A DNA stretch of 64,000 bases from CBDEFX01 sp965237635 (GCA_965237635.1 CBDEFX010000002.1:2418001-2482000), one strand, 5' to 3'. Numbered from the stretch's first letter, positions 29,174 to 38,945 are shown. The notes: generated by a model from the sequence alone, not told the origin. A program made the numbers and translations.

Positions 29174-31486
29174 TAAGGCAACGCTATACACCTCAGCCAA
29201 CTCGCCCAGGTATTCCTTCAGTTGTGGTGTAGAGGAGGCGAGGACCGCAAGGTCTTTCTCAAGCTTGTGGAATTCGCGTCGCTCATTGGCGGTCAGCTTT
29301 CTCTCACGGGGAAATCTGTCGATTCGCTCCGATAAGAATTTCTCGAACTCCTGGAAGGAAGGCACGTTCCTGAAAGTCAGCCGTCCCCTCCCTTTCCTAC
29401 TTACAAGGCCACTTCTCAGAAGCTCGCGAGAGGATCGTACGACCACATCACCCATGATGGATGCGACGCGAGTGTTACGAGGCTCACACAGGCTGTTCAG
29501 GGGCAGCATGTTACCATTGGAACTTGGCCACACGGGCAAGTCGGCGATTCGTGTCAGAGTTTTCCTTCGCTTGACTTTTCTCCAGTTATTGTGGAGTCAC
29601 GTCCAAAACGACTTACGCTCAGCCAGTGAAGCCGTTTCGAGTTGACCATTATCGAGGTAGTCGTCCAACGTAAATGGCTTGGGTCTCCAAGCTCTCCGCT
29701 TCAGGAGACGGTGATCCCGTAGCTCTGGATGAACAATCGGCACGTACCCCCGCTGCCCGAGATCTGGCGGTAGATTCACGGCACTAAACATTTCCGCCAG
29801 TGGCCTCGCCGTGCCGCCAGCGTCGGGCAGGTAGGCATTCTCTATGACCTCTGATTCAACTGGCGCTCTACGTTCGTAGAAGGTCTTGTATGCGACATCC
29901 AAGTAGGTTCTTGCAACTGAAGTGTTACCTAGAGCCGCTTGCCATTCGGGTTCGTCCTTCCATGGAAAGTGTTCGGCTTCCTGTTGAGGCTGTAGGCGTT
30001 CGATGGCATCGTCTTCATCGAAAGTAGTCACGAGGTCATCAAAGCCGTCGTTAGGCAGATAACAGTTGTCGCCCAGATAAGACAAGATAGCCCCAGGGAC
30101 AGTCCTGTCAATTTGATCTTCGCCATGTGGACATATGTCCGAGAGAAGATCAGAGATTCGCTGGCGGTCCCATGTAAACATTGGCAAGACGACCCTGCGA
30201 AGAGTGCCGTCGGATGTCTTCCTTGGTCCCAGCACAAGCCTCTTGGGTCGACTTGATGCCCGTACTCTGTCTGCAAGTGGCAACACCCGCCTGTCAAGTG
30301 TGCGCCCCAAGAGATCCTTCAGGGGTTCATTCCATGGAGTATGAGGATCGGCCAGGTAGAGCTCCATCGCCCTCCCGCCGTGTCGATGAAGCAGATAACT
30401 GGCCATGATATCTACAAGTGCGTCTTTGCACCCATCGTCAATGTAGTCGTTCAGAGAGTCCATCTGACTGGTGCCATGTCTTTCGGCATCAGAGAGGTAA
30501 GGACCTGAGAAATGGACGCCCACTCCACTTAGCGCCGATTGCGATGTAGCGTCATATCCAATCGGGTATCTTCGAACTCCCTTGGCTGACTTCGGAGTGC
30601 CTCTCTTGTCTGTGAGCCACGCTATCTCTGCCGTGAAGGATTTCCCGTCCCTCGCGAAGAAGTCTGGAATCTCGGGGCGCCTTCCTGTAGGGAATGAGAG
30701 CCTGAACGTGCAGGCCTGCTCGTGTATGGAAGTTGAAGGTACGTCAGGCACGTTCGAGGTGGTGGTACATTCCCTGCCAAATGCTGTAAACCGTCTTCGA
30801 CCCCTGCCATTGACGTTTCGCCCTCTCTTGGCTCGCCAATGAATTTCGACAGACCCTAGAGTGTGGTGGCTCAGGCGAAGCGTGTACTGATCACGAATTC
30901 CAGGACGGACTACACCCATCAGCCTACCCGGTAGAAGTTCGCAGGCGTTCCTGAAGAGTGCCTCTAGTGAGATTTCATCAGGGATTCCAATCGTTAGAGC
31001 TTCACCCTTCTCAACTACTAACTCCCGTTCGCGGTAAGGGACTTCAATGGAACACCCGGTAGGCGGAGCCGTATTGTCCGGGACCGGCTCCAGAAACGTT
31101 CCCGGCGATGGCTGATTCTCATAGCCGTACTGATACAAGGTCTGGACCATCCTGAGGCCATCTGACCGCACAATGAATTCATCGCCGAGCCAGAAACAGG
31201 CCTTCAGGCCGTGGTTCTTAACGCCTATCTGGAACCGCTTGCTCTCAACCCTGACACCCGCGCCCATCACATAGGAGAGCCGGCACCAGCCATCACCGCT
31301 TACGGGTTCACCGTCTCCCTGGCAGATCAGCCGGTCAGAAGTGAAGGTGATGGAAGTACGGGATGCTTTGGCGTCCAAATCATTCTGAATAAGCTCAACT
31401 ATCAGGTCATCGGAGCGCAAGCCCTTTAGGAACTGCCAAAACCGTGGCTCATCATCGAACCTCTGGACATATCCCGGACCTTCCAA
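29117..31486 (-). pseudogene. GHKL (Bergerat-fold, sacsin-like) ATPase, with in-frame TGA and IS-truncated 3' end
   Basis: The start is TTG 31486 behind AGGAGG. The N-terminal ATPase has N-box LIVELIQNDLDAKAS (E31, N35, D38, A39), G1-like CQGDGEPVSGDGW and G2-like FQIGVKNHGLKACFWLGDEF. About 400 residues without a recognised domain follow. A TGA at 29597 (AERKSFWT-stop) is followed in the same frame by LHNNWRKVKRRKTLTRIADL and continues to YSVAL at about 29174. There IS1380 copy 3 replaces the end (TRIHRRTPMDGV..., stop at 29117). TGG to TGA is the likely mutation (FWTWLHNNW). Such ATPases occur in anti-phage or stress loci; the role here is inferred. It is probably inactive. Confidence 0.7.
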
Positions 31487-31574
31487 GGCTAACCTCCTAC
31501 TTCACCCTATTGAGACATCATCAGGCTGCTGAGAGCGCCTTTGACAACCAGTCGCGTGCGAATGCTCAGTATCC

Positions 31575-31609
31575 TTGACATTATTAACTCACTGCGTTAA
31601 TAATGTCAA
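31575..31609 (+). promoter_or_regulatory. higBA promoter-operator: 14-bp perfect inverted repeat
   Basis: TTGACATTATTAAC (31575-31588) and GTTAATAATGTCAA (31596-31609) are perfect complements around a 7-nt centre. The left arm begins with a consensus -35 (TTGACA). TAATAA at 31598-31603 is an ideally spaced (17 nt) -10. Transcription would start next to ATG 31609, so the toxin message may be leaderless. Binding by HigA, alone or as complex, would block the promoter. Confidence 0.75.
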
Positions 31610-31890
31610 TGGTGAACCGATTCAGACACGACGACGCCCAGCGGCTCTTCGCCGGAAACCCGGTCCGACGCTTGCCGCCCGACATCCAGCGACGGGCGCG
31701 AGTGAGATTGCAGCGAGTCGTAGCAGCTGCGGCGCTCACCGACCTTCGGGTGCCGCCCTCCCACCGGCTAGAAGCCCTGCGTGGGAACCGGGAGGGGCAG
31801 TACAGCATCCGGATCAACGACCAGTGGCGCGTGTGTTTCATCTGGACTGGCCAAGGTGCGATGGAAATAGAAATCACCGACTACCACTGA
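31609..31890 (+). CDS. higB: HigB-type (RelE superfamily) toxin
   Basis: The protein has 93 residues from ATG 31609; an ATG at 31603 lies inside the operator and is less likely. It shows the RelE/HigB pattern: VNRFRHDDAQRLFAG, then RRLPPDIQRRARVRLQRV, PPSHRLEALRG, REGQYSIRINDQWRVCFIW and IEITDYH. The last segments contain the Arg and His typical of the mRNA-interferase active site. It lies 11 nt before higA, in toxin-first order, as in other higBA loci. Confidence 0.9.
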   Translation: MVNRFRHDDAQRLFAGNPVRRLPPDIQRRARVRLQRVVAAAALTDLRVPPSHRLEALRGNREGQYSIRINDQWRVCFIWTGQGAMEIEITDYH

Positions 31891-31901
31891 GGAGGGAATT
31901 C

Positions 31902-32195
31902 ATGATGACCGTCACAGAACCAATACATCCAGGCGAGCATCTCGCTGAGATCATGGATGAGTTGAGCATTACCCAATATCGCTTGGCAAAGACCATAGGA
32001 GTGCCCCCGATACGCATCCACGATATCGTCCACCGTCGCCGGTCCATCACGGCTGACACTGCGCTGCGAATCGGCCAAGCTTTGGGAATGACCCCCGACT
32101 TCTGGCTGAATCTTCAGCGGATGTACGATCTGGACGTGGCCCGTACCAAGACCGACGTGAGCGCAATCGAACCGCTTGTCGAGGTCTCAGCCTGA
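31902..32195 (+). CDS. higA: HigA-type antitoxin (HTH_XRE)
   Basis: This 97-residue antitoxin has IHPGEHLAEIMDELSITQYR, a Cro/C1-type helix-turn-helix (LAKTIGVPPIRIHDIVHRRR), and TADTALRIGQALGMTPDFWL followed by NLQ, all typical of HigA. Start ATG 31902 follows GAGGAGG at ideal distance. It should neutralise HigB and repress the operon through the palindrome at 31575-31609. The operon stands between a broken GHKL gene and a serine recombinase gene, a common position for such modules in mobile DNA. Confidence 0.9.
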   Translation: MMTVTEPIHPGEHLAEIMDELSITQYRLAKTIGVPPIRIHDIVHRRRSITADTALRIGQALGMTPDFWLNLQRMYDLDVARTKTDVSAIEPLVEVSA

Positions 32196-32245
32196 GATCG
32201 CCCGGCATCTCTTTGACACAAACAGAACACACGAAGGAGGACAGC

Positions 32246-33499
32246 ATGAAGAAGAAGCACCTACAGCCGCTTACACCTGCGGCACTCTACGCCAGGGTAT
32301 CCAGCGACCGGCAGGACGTGGACCTGTCCGTGTCTGCCCAGCTTCGGGCGCTCAAGGACTACGCCAGGGCCAACGACTACTCCGTAGCCCGCGAGTACGT
32401 GGACGAGGCCGAGAGCGGCCGAGTGGCAGACAGGCCCCAGTTCCGGGAGATGATCGAGGAGGGCGGCAAGGCGAAGTCCCCCTTCGACGTGATTCTCGTA
32501 TGGAAGTTCAGCCGCTTCACCAGGAAGCGCGAGCACGCCGTCGCCTTCAAGTCAATGCTGCGGCGCAAGGGCATCAGAGTGGTGTCCATCACCGAACAGG
32601 CAGAGGACAACGCCACCGGCAGGCTGCTTGAGGGAATCATCGAGAGCGTGGACGAATTCTACAGCGAAAGTCTTGCCCAGGACGTCGTCCGGGGGATGAG
32701 AGAGGCCGCATCGAGGGGCTTCTTCCTCGCTTCCAACACTCCCTTCGGCTACAAGCGGGTCAAGGTGAACGACGGAGTGAAGGAGCGTCCCACGCTGGAG
32801 GTTGACCCGGCCACCGCCCCCGTAGTGAGGGAGATATTCGAGAAGTCGCTCAGGGGCAGCGGCCTCAAGGAGATATGCAAGGAACTGAACGACCGGGGCA
32901 TCACCAACAGGGGCAAGCGCTGGTACAAGGGAACGCTCCACTACGTCCTGAGAAACGAGGCGTACACTGGAACCGCCGTCTGGGGCAAGACGAGCAAGGG
33001 CCAGGAGGCCCAGGACCCTGTAAGGGTGGAAGGAGCGTGGCCCGCGCTGGTGTCGAGGGAGCTGTTCGACGAGGTGCAGCAGGCGATGCGGGACCGTGCG
33101 CCGAAGGTGCGGAGGCCCGCGAGAGTGGGGAGCAGATTCCTGCTGAGCGGGCTGCTCAAGTGCGGAGTCTGCGGCAGGCCCTACTCCGCCCAGGGAGCCA
33201 AGAGCGGCCAGTTCGCCTACTACATCTGCGGCACCCTGTTCAGGGAGGGCGCGGGGACGTGCAGCGCCCGCTACCTAAACGCCCCGAAGCTGGAGACGTT
33301 CGTGGTGGAGAACATGGATGAGAGGCAATCGACACGAAAAACTGCGATACTCGTGGGCCGTCGATTTGGATACAAACGGTTAAGAGGTGTCACCTCAACC
33401 ATAATATGGCCGGGTTCGAGCCTTCTCAGGTGGAGTAGGGGCGCAATTACTCTTCGCGGTCCGGGTCGAAGGGCTCGCCGTCCACCAGCACGTCCTTGA
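32246..33499 (+). pseudogene. Large serine recombinase, C-terminally truncated
   Basis: The start is ATG 32246 behind GAAGGAGG (an upstream in-frame start at 32213 is less likely). The catalytic domain has ALYARVSSDRQDVDLSVSAQ (nucleophilic Ser) and ILVWKFSRFTRKREHAVAF. The recombinase domain has FFLASNTPFGYKRVKV and ELNDRGITNRGKRWYKGTLH, and a zinc ribbon CGVCGRPYS...CGTLF...TCSARYLNAP follows. Native sequence stops near 33318 (VVENMDE); the remaining 60 residues are junk that overlaps the opposite gene. The missing coiled-coil end suggests it no longer integrates or excises DNA. It probably entered with a mobile element whose other end is lost. Confidence 0.75.
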
Positions 33500-33956
33500 T
33501 GACGGCGTTCCCGTCCTCGTCGACGCTGACCACCACCTTCACGTCCTGCGCGCCTTCAATGATGCGGCCGGTCCCTTCGGGAACGAAATACGTTCCGATG
33601 CCAAAGTCGGCATGGCCTATGCGGTCGATACGGCCCTTGATGAACACCTCTCCGGCGACACGGCTGCGTTCTTCGGTGTACGTCGATGATGTCCAGACGT
33701 CCCGCTCTTCTTGCAACACGACGTAAACGGTTCTACCCGCTGAGAACCCGTCCATCCAGTCCGGCAGGCGGGCGATTTCATAGTCGAGGATGGCGTAGTC
33801 GCCCTGCAGCAGCGACCGCGGGTCGACGGGGACGGTCTGCAGCACGACCTCCGTGCCGGTGCGCAGGGCAACCTCGCGCACGCCGATGAAGCCGATCAGG
33901 AAGACAAGCTGCGCGGCAACGATGGCCCAGAAGGCGATGCGGCCCCACGGCTTCAT
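33447..33956 (-). CDS. GDYXXLXY-domain membrane-anchored protein
   Basis: The 169-residue protein has one N-terminal helix (IAFWAIVAAQLVFLIGFIGV) and then an extracytoplasmic domain with the name-giving motif LLQGDYAILDYEI and the paired segment GEVFIKGRIDRIG. It overlaps the upstream DUF2157 gene by ATGA, the usual pairing for this family, so the two are co-translated and likely form a membrane complex of unknown role. Confidence 0.85.
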   Translation of the reverse strand: MKPWGRIAFWAIVAAQLVFLIGFIGVREVALRTGTEVVLQTVPVDPRSLLQGDYAILDYEIARLPDWMDGFSAGRTVYVVLQEERDVWTSSTYTEERSRVAGEVFIKGRIDRIGHADFGIGTYFVPEGTGRIIEGAQDVKVVVSVDEDGNAVIKDVLVDGEPFDPDREE

Positions 33957-35206
33957 GCCTCGCCCTCCCTCTCGCGCATGGAGGCCAGCATCCGGCGGCG
34001 GCCCCGGTCGAGCAGGTAGCCGCCTGCCAGCAGGATGACGCCAGCGCCGAAGAACACCAGCGAGCTGCCCAACAGGTCAATCGAATACTCGAAGTAGCGG
34101 GTGATGATGTACAGTGCGACCAACCCAATTGACAGATTGACGCGGCCCTCGTGGTCGCGCAGGTAGCCCGAGGCCATCAGCCCCAGCGCCGACAGGGCGA
34201 ATAGCGCGTTGAACACAATGGGGTAGACCGGGTTCCAGTCGACAGTGACCAGCGCCGCCATGTGGGCGGCCACCAGCAGCACGGCGATCGCTCCCGCCTC
34301 GGCAAGCTCCGCCGGCGACCGGTCGCCCTGCCGGGCATGCCGCCACGCCAACCATGCCGCCGCCCCGATGGCGACGGCCGAGGCGCCGTAGGCCAGCGCC
34401 CAGTAGCCGAGACTAGCGCCGCTGATGCTGCCGGCGTTGTCGAAGAGGTCACGGAAGGTGAGCAGGTAGAGCGCGGCGAAGGCGGTGATCAGCCCCAACG
34501 CCTGGAACAGGCCGCCGAGAGACTCCCACCCCTCGAACTCTCGCTTGGCCTTGCCGACGGCGTAGAGGAAGGCCCCAAGGGCGATGTAGAGGGCCGCGCC
34601 CGCAATGCCGGCCTCGGACCCGTCCAGTCCCTCCAGCCAGTCCTGCAGACGGAATGCAACGGCGGCCAGGAAGAGCACCACGGCCAGAAACATGACCGGC
34701 CGCGAGCGGGTCACGTAGGCCAGCGGCGCCACGCCCAGGAGCCAGAACAGCGAGAGGTTGGGATGGTCCACGGAGACGTGGTAGATCTGGCCGATGAGGT
34801 GGACGCCGGCACCGTAGATGATGCAGCCCAGCAGCACGAAGGCCACGGCATAGGCTGTAGGGCCGGACCGCTGCCAGATGGCGTAGCCCGCGCCGTAGGA
34901 AAGGAGCATACCGGCAATCAGTGACGCCAGTTTGACCCCGTGCGAGATCTCGTCCCAGTTGGCGGCGAAAAAGGTGATAACGCTGAGGCCGATGAGGATG
35001 CCGCCCAAGATGGACAGCCCGGTGACGAGGCCCTGCCGCCTGCGTGACGCCTCGTGGCCCGGAGGATAGTCCGGGTAGCGGGCGAGGATCGCCAGCGCCT
35101 GCTCGGCGGTGATCGTCCCGTCCCGCTGCCAGGACTTCACTTCCTCCCGCAGCCGGGAGACGAACCTGTAGTCGGCATCGCTGAAGGGATTCATCATGAG
35201 GTACAT
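33953..35206 (-). CDS. DUF2157 polytopic membrane protein
   Basis: This protein has about 417 residues. A soluble N-terminal helix-rich segment (FVSRLREEVKSWQRDGTITA, EQALAILARYP) is typical of DUF2157. About 12 hydrophobic helices follow, the first being GLSILGGILIGLSVITFFAA then NWDEI, a hallmark of the family. ATG 35206 with GTGGAG upstream is preferred over an in-frame GTG at 35224. It is coupled to the GDYXXLXY gene downstream. Confidence 0.85.
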   Translation of the reverse strand: MYLMMNPFSDADYRFVSRLREEVKSWQRDGTITAEQALAILARYPDYPPGHEASRRRQGLVTGLSILGGILIGLSVITFFAANWDEISHGVKLASLIAGMLLSYGAGYAIWQRSGPTAYAVAFVLLGCIIYGAGVHLIGQIYHVSVDHPNLSLFWLLGVAPLAYVTRSRPVMFLAVVLFLAAVAFRLQDWLEGLDGSEAGIAGAALYIALGAFLYAVGKAKREFEGWESLGGLFQALGLITAFAALYLLTFRDLFDNAGSISGASLGYWALAYGASAVAIGAAAWLAWRHARQGDRSPAELAEAGAIAVLLVAAHMAALVTVDWNPVYPIVFNALFALSALGLMASGYLRDHEGRVNLSIGLVALYIITRYFEYSIDLLGSSLVFFGAGVILLAGGYLLDRGRRRMLASMREREGEA

Positions 35207-35386
35207 TACTCCACTTGTGGACACAATGTACGTACTCGTTCACCGAATGATCAGACAGCACCGATGAAACCAAGGGCGTGCCGTACTGTCTAATGTGCAC
35301 TACAGGAGTACGACCGTCCAGTGTGCAGTGGAGGCGGAAGGTGTCATGGCCCTGCTCCCAGCGCAGCAGGGCATAGCTGTGGCGCA

Positions 35387-37414
35387 CTACGCGGCGGGAC
35401 CCTTCTCCTGGTTTGGCGCTTCTTGCGCACCGGTCGGTTCCTCGGATTCCGGCGCTTCCTCCGGGCCAGCGGGTTCAGGAGGTGCGGGCTTCGGACGCCA
35501 GCGGGCGTATAGGCGATTCAGTACGAACGCGGCAGCAAGCAAGCCTCCCCAGAGCGGGCTGAAGATGACAACCCAGATGCCCGCTGTCACGACTTCCCTG
35601 ATGAGCACCGAGAACAACCTGACCGCGTCCCTGGCGTTGCCTTTCAGGTTATAGCCCCCAACGACCCAACCTTTGCCCTCGACCACAACGACGTTTACCG
35701 CGCTCGACGCCTCCACTGCACCAGCCTGGCTATCCCCCGTGACAGTGAGCGTTGCCACGTACGGCTGATTGCGTAGGCGAAGGTACTTGTGTCCCACCTC
35801 GACGGTGTTTCCTTCGTCGAGGGCGCCCTCCTCCGGTGCCGAGCCGTCGCCGAAGCTCCACCGATACCTCATGTTCGTGACCCCGGCCGGACGGTTGAAC
35901 GTCCCCCGGAGCTGTGCGCTGGCGCCCTCTTCGACCGTGGTCGCCTCGCCTGCCGACACGATTATCACCGGCAGCTCCGTTACGGCCACGACAATCTTGT
36001 CCGATCCCTCGACGACGCCCGCCTCGCCCGTACCGACCATCTTGATCTGGACGATGTACGGCGACTCCGCGGCGCTCCGGTAGACGTGGTTGGTGACCGC
36101 GGTGACCATGCGGCTAGAGTCCTCGGTCAGGATGGCGCGTGCGCCGCTGATGGGGGACGAGCCGTCTCCGAAGTCCCACGTGTAGATGAACTGGTCGATG
36201 CCCTCCGGCGGCTCGAAGAAGGCACGGAACCGCACATTGCGGTCCACGGCGACGGTCTGGTTCTCACCGGCGTCCACCGGCATCAGCGCGGTATCGACGA
36301 CGGTGATCTTGATCGTGTCCTGGCCGTACAGCGGACTCGATCCCTTGGTCCCGTAGATTCTCACGTCGACGAAGTACGGCGAGTCCCGGTGGTCGTCGAA
36401 GACGTGCGTCACCGAGGCGGTGACGCGTACGCCTGGTTGAGTGGTCGGCGCGGTGAACGTATCGAAGATGGGCTCAGAGCGGTCGCCGAAGTCCCACTCC
36501 ACGTTATAGCCCGAGGAGTCGTCGGGTGTCCGGAAGGTAGCCTTGAAGCGGACTGTCTGACCGACACTGACGGTACGGTCGTCGTCGCCTGCGTCGACGC
36601 TGAGATCGACCTGCTCGACCCGCATAGCCACCTTTACCAGCGAGAATGCCGACGTCTCCTCCAGCAGCTTCAGCCTGCCCAGCAGGACCTCCAACTCCTC
36701 CTGAACCTCGGAAAGCGACTCCCTGATTTCGAGGGCGTCGCGGGCGTTTGGAGCCTGTTCGAGCAGGTTCAGCATGGCCGTCTCGGTCGCCCGGAGGTTC
36801 CTCACACGCGATTTCGAATCGAAGTACTCGGCGGTTACGTCCTTGCTCGTCGAGATCTCCGACTCGACAGCAACCGCAATGTCTCGGACCAGCGCGACGG
36901 CCTCGTCGAGCCGCTCGGCGGGAACGCGCACGGCGATTCTGCCGCTGAAGTCGTCCGACCTCTCCGACGACACGGTCCACCCGCCCATGCTGTCCGCTAC
37001 GGACGCAACCCTGTCCATAGATGCCTGGATACCACCGGCCACTACGAGGCTCATGTCCACCGTACGGACGACGATGCGTTGTTGCCGTACGAGCGTCGCC
37101 ACCTGGCCATTGGCAGAGGAACCGTTCGCGCCTGTGCTGGCATCGACCGTAGCGGAGGAGGTCGACTCCTGAGAAGGCGCGGGCATAGGCTCCGGATCGG
37201 AAGCGGCCTCAAATGCCGGTTCAGCCGTCGCCTGGACAGCAGGAGCAGCCGCAGCCTCCGGATCAGCCATCGCCGCGCCAGCCGGAGCATCCCTAGCGGA
37301 TCTCTCTGCAGCGGGAGCCTCCTCGAAGTCGTCACCGCTCCCGCATGCGGCCAGTAGGATGGTCGCCAGAACCGTCCCGATGAGTAGTATCGCCAGTCGG
37401 GGACGTGATTCCAC
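35387..37414 (-). CDS. Lipoprotein with DUF4349 and three PKD-like domains, C-terminal membrane helix
   Basis: The 675-residue protein has lipobox ATILLAAC, then an Ala/Pro-rich linker to about residue 105. DUF4349 occupies about 108-270 (QRIVVRTVDMSLVV, MGGWTVSSERSDDFSGRIAV, VPAERLDEAV) and includes a coiled coil (LEIRESLSEVQEELEVLLGR). Three PKD-like domains follow, each with a WDFGD or WSFGDGS motif, and then a membrane helix (VVTAGIWVVIFSPLWGGLLA) and an acidic tail. GTG start with GGAGG upstream. DUF4349 proteins normally have one C-terminal helix; the PKD insert is extra and suggests surface contact. Confidence 0.8.
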   Translation of the reverse strand: MESRPRLAILLIGTVLATILLAACGSGDDFEEAPAAERSARDAPAGAAMADPEAAAAPAVQATAEPAFEAASDPEPMPAPSQESTSSATVDASTGANGSSANGQVATLVRQQRIVVRTVDMSLVVAGGIQASMDRVASVADSMGGWTVSSERSDDFSGRIAVRVPAERLDEAVALVRDIAVAVESEISTSKDVTAEYFDSKSRVRNLRATETAMLNLLEQAPNARDALEIRESLSEVQEELEVLLGRLKLLEETSAFSLVKVAMRVEQVDLSVDAGDDDRTVSVGQTVRFKATFRTPDDSSGYNVEWDFGDRSEPIFDTFTAPTTQPGVRVTASVTHVFDDHRDSPYFVDVRIYGTKGSSPLYGQDTIKITVVDTALMPVDAGENQTVAVDRNVRFRAFFEPPEGIDQFIYTWDFGDGSSPISGARAILTEDSSRMVTAVTNHVYRSAAESPYIVQIKMVGTGEAGVVEGSDKIVVAVTELPVIIVSAGEATTVEEGASAQLRGTFNRPAGVTNMRYRWSFGDGSAPEEGALDEGNTVEVGHKYLRLRNQPYVATLTVTGDSQAGAVEASSAVNVVVVEGKGWVVGGYNLKGNARDAVRLFSVLIREVVTAGIWVVIFSPLWGGLLAAAFVLNRLYARWRPKPAPPEPAGPEEAPESEEPTGAQEAPNQEKGPAA

Positions 37415-37447
37415 TGAATCCTCCCTCTCGCTCCTCCCTACCGTGAC

Positions 37448-37925
37448 TTATTCTATCACCGGTCCGTACCCAGCTACCAGAAGCCGGCAGTGCGGAAGGA
37501 ACGTGACCGTCACAGTGTACGGGCCAATGTGCCTTGCGGACTCCACACGACCACGTAGTGCTGCCCGGACACCGGAGCCATCCACTGGATGTACTTTCCG
37601 CTTTCCCTCCGGCCGCTGGCCACGTGGCGAGTCTCCGGGTTGACGCCCTCGGGGCCGTACAAGGAGACTTCGGGGATCCGGAGTCGGATGAGTGTACGAA
37701 TCGCCGTCGTAGTCGGCGGCGATTTCATACCGCTGGCCCGCTTCGGCCTGGAAACGGAAGTAGTCAAAATCGTCCTGGAGGTCCAGGGGCCCAACAAGTC
37801 CTTGCCCGGGGGCCAAGTTCGGTAGCGGCGACCGGCATATCACCATGGTCGTCGTCGCCTATGCCCCCGGGGAGGATGACCATGGTGTAATCGCCGGTGT
37901 CCCCGTCAGGGCTATGGCTAACAGC
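37448..37925 (-). pseudogene. PPC (pre-peptidase C-terminal) repeat protein remnant, frameshifted
   Basis: Pieces in changing frames give GDTGDYTMVILPGGIGDDDH, then GLVGPLDLQDDFDYFRFQAE with AGQRYEIAADYDGDSYT, then IRLRIPEVSLYGPEGVNPET with KYIQWMAPVSGQHYVVVW, then YTVTVTF. This is one PPC repeat, a secreted beta-sandwich. Frameshifts occur near 37810-37840, 37690 and 37525, and neither a start nor a signal peptide remains. It sits between the DUF4349 and RDD genes. Confidence 0.65.
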
Positions 37926-37932
37926 GCCAGCC

Positions 37933-38427
37933 TCAACGCCGATTCTGCACGACCAGCGTGCCTATCATCTTGTCGTGCAGCGCCTGCCGGTCTCTGTCCC
38001 AAAGGGGCCACAGGTGGTCGGCCGCAAAGTAGATGCCCCCTGTCATGCCTGAAAGAAAGCCTCCCAACAACCCCTTGATGACGAACTCCCGCAGGAACGT
38101 ATAGCCCCAGCCCGAAGGCTCCCCATCGTCCTTGACCACACGGATGCCCACCATCTGCTTGCCAGGCGTCTGGCCCCGTCGCAGGGCGAAAAGCCACCAG
38201 ACAGCATAGCCAACCAGGAGAGCCAAACTGCCTAGCATGACTCCGATCATCACTCTAAGGAGACCGACACCATTGTCCTCCGGCGGCTCTGGGCCGCCAC
38301 TCTCTATGCTGATGAGGAACGAGCCAACCATGACCAACAGAGGCAGGTCAAACAGCACCGTGTCTATCAGATAGGCAGCCAAACGCTGCAAGAATGTTGC
38401 CAGCACCCACCCGCGTCGTTCTTCCAT
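37933..38427 (-). CDS. RDD-family membrane protein
   Basis: The 164-residue protein begins at ATG 38427 behind CAGGAGG. RDD features are visible: FLQRLAAYLIDTVLFDLPLL in the first helix, a second helix MLGSLALLVGYAVWWLFALR, then RRGQTPGKQMVGIRVV and the closing WDRDRQALHDKMIGTLVV. Function of the family is poorly defined (transport or membrane-complex roles proposed). It is complete and shows no lesions. Confidence 0.85.
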   Translation of the reverse strand: MEERRGWVLATFLQRLAAYLIDTVLFDLPLLVMVGSFLISIESGGPEPPEDNGVGLLRVMIGVMLGSLALLVGYAVWWLFALRRGQTPGKQMVGIRVVKDDGEPSGWGYTFLREFVIKGLLGGFLSGMTGGIYFAADHLWPLWDRDRQALHDKMIGTLVVQNRR

Positions 38428-38472
38428 GCGGCCCTCCTGCTTCTTTGCGTATCCACAGGCGCGATCAGCCAC

Positions 38473-38945
38473 CCGCTCCTGAACCCGGAGGCTGATCTCT
38501 GAGCGCTAGGGACGATGATACTGGCTACAGAGCATACCTGAACCTGAGGATAAAGGTTCTTGGTTTTGTATGGTTTGGTGAGCCTGAGTTATACTACCAT
38601 AGCCCTCGTCGAGCATGGTGCGTTGCCTGGATCCAGGCAGCTTTATATGGGGAATTCCGGCTCTACATCCATTGCCGACTAGGGACCTGTCCACAAATAC
38701 GATGAAGGCTGTCCGCGGCGAGACGTGAGTCATCCACATGCGCCGGTTGGGGGCCGTGGTCCATCCACAGGGGTCAGGCATGTATGGCTGCGGTGTGAAT
38801 CGGCACAGTTTCTTCACACCGGCGTGGGGCCGGTTCACGGTCTCATCATGCGAGCCGGCGAGGATAAACCTCGTGTTGAGGAAGACGGAACCAGTATGGT
38901 TTGACCCGACATGACGCGGGCACCGAAGTGTAGAGGGGATGACAT
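38473..38945. other. Intergenic stretch without a supported gene
   Basis: Open frames here (for instance 38506-38958, minus) have no domain and poor codon character. The cupredoxin gene starts right after, with GAGGGG before its ATG, so its promoter should lie here, but no convincing -35/-10 pair was found. Confidence 0.4.

Noticed and set aside
17640..29600. Reassignment of TGA to Trp
   Set aside because: Intact genes here use TGG for Trp and several end in TGA (for example the collagen-like gene and higA); decay explains the two cases better.
33395..33440. tRNA-like GGGTTCGAGCC at the end of the truncated recombinase, as a possible attachment site
   Set aside because: The bases around it do not form a T-arm of five pairs, nor acceptor or anticodon stems; no duplicate copy was seen in the window.
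37933..38197. Alternative minus-strand frame overlapping the RDD gene (MAFRPATGPDAW)
   Set aside because: It is a shadow frame of the RDD gene, which has the family motifs and a good start.
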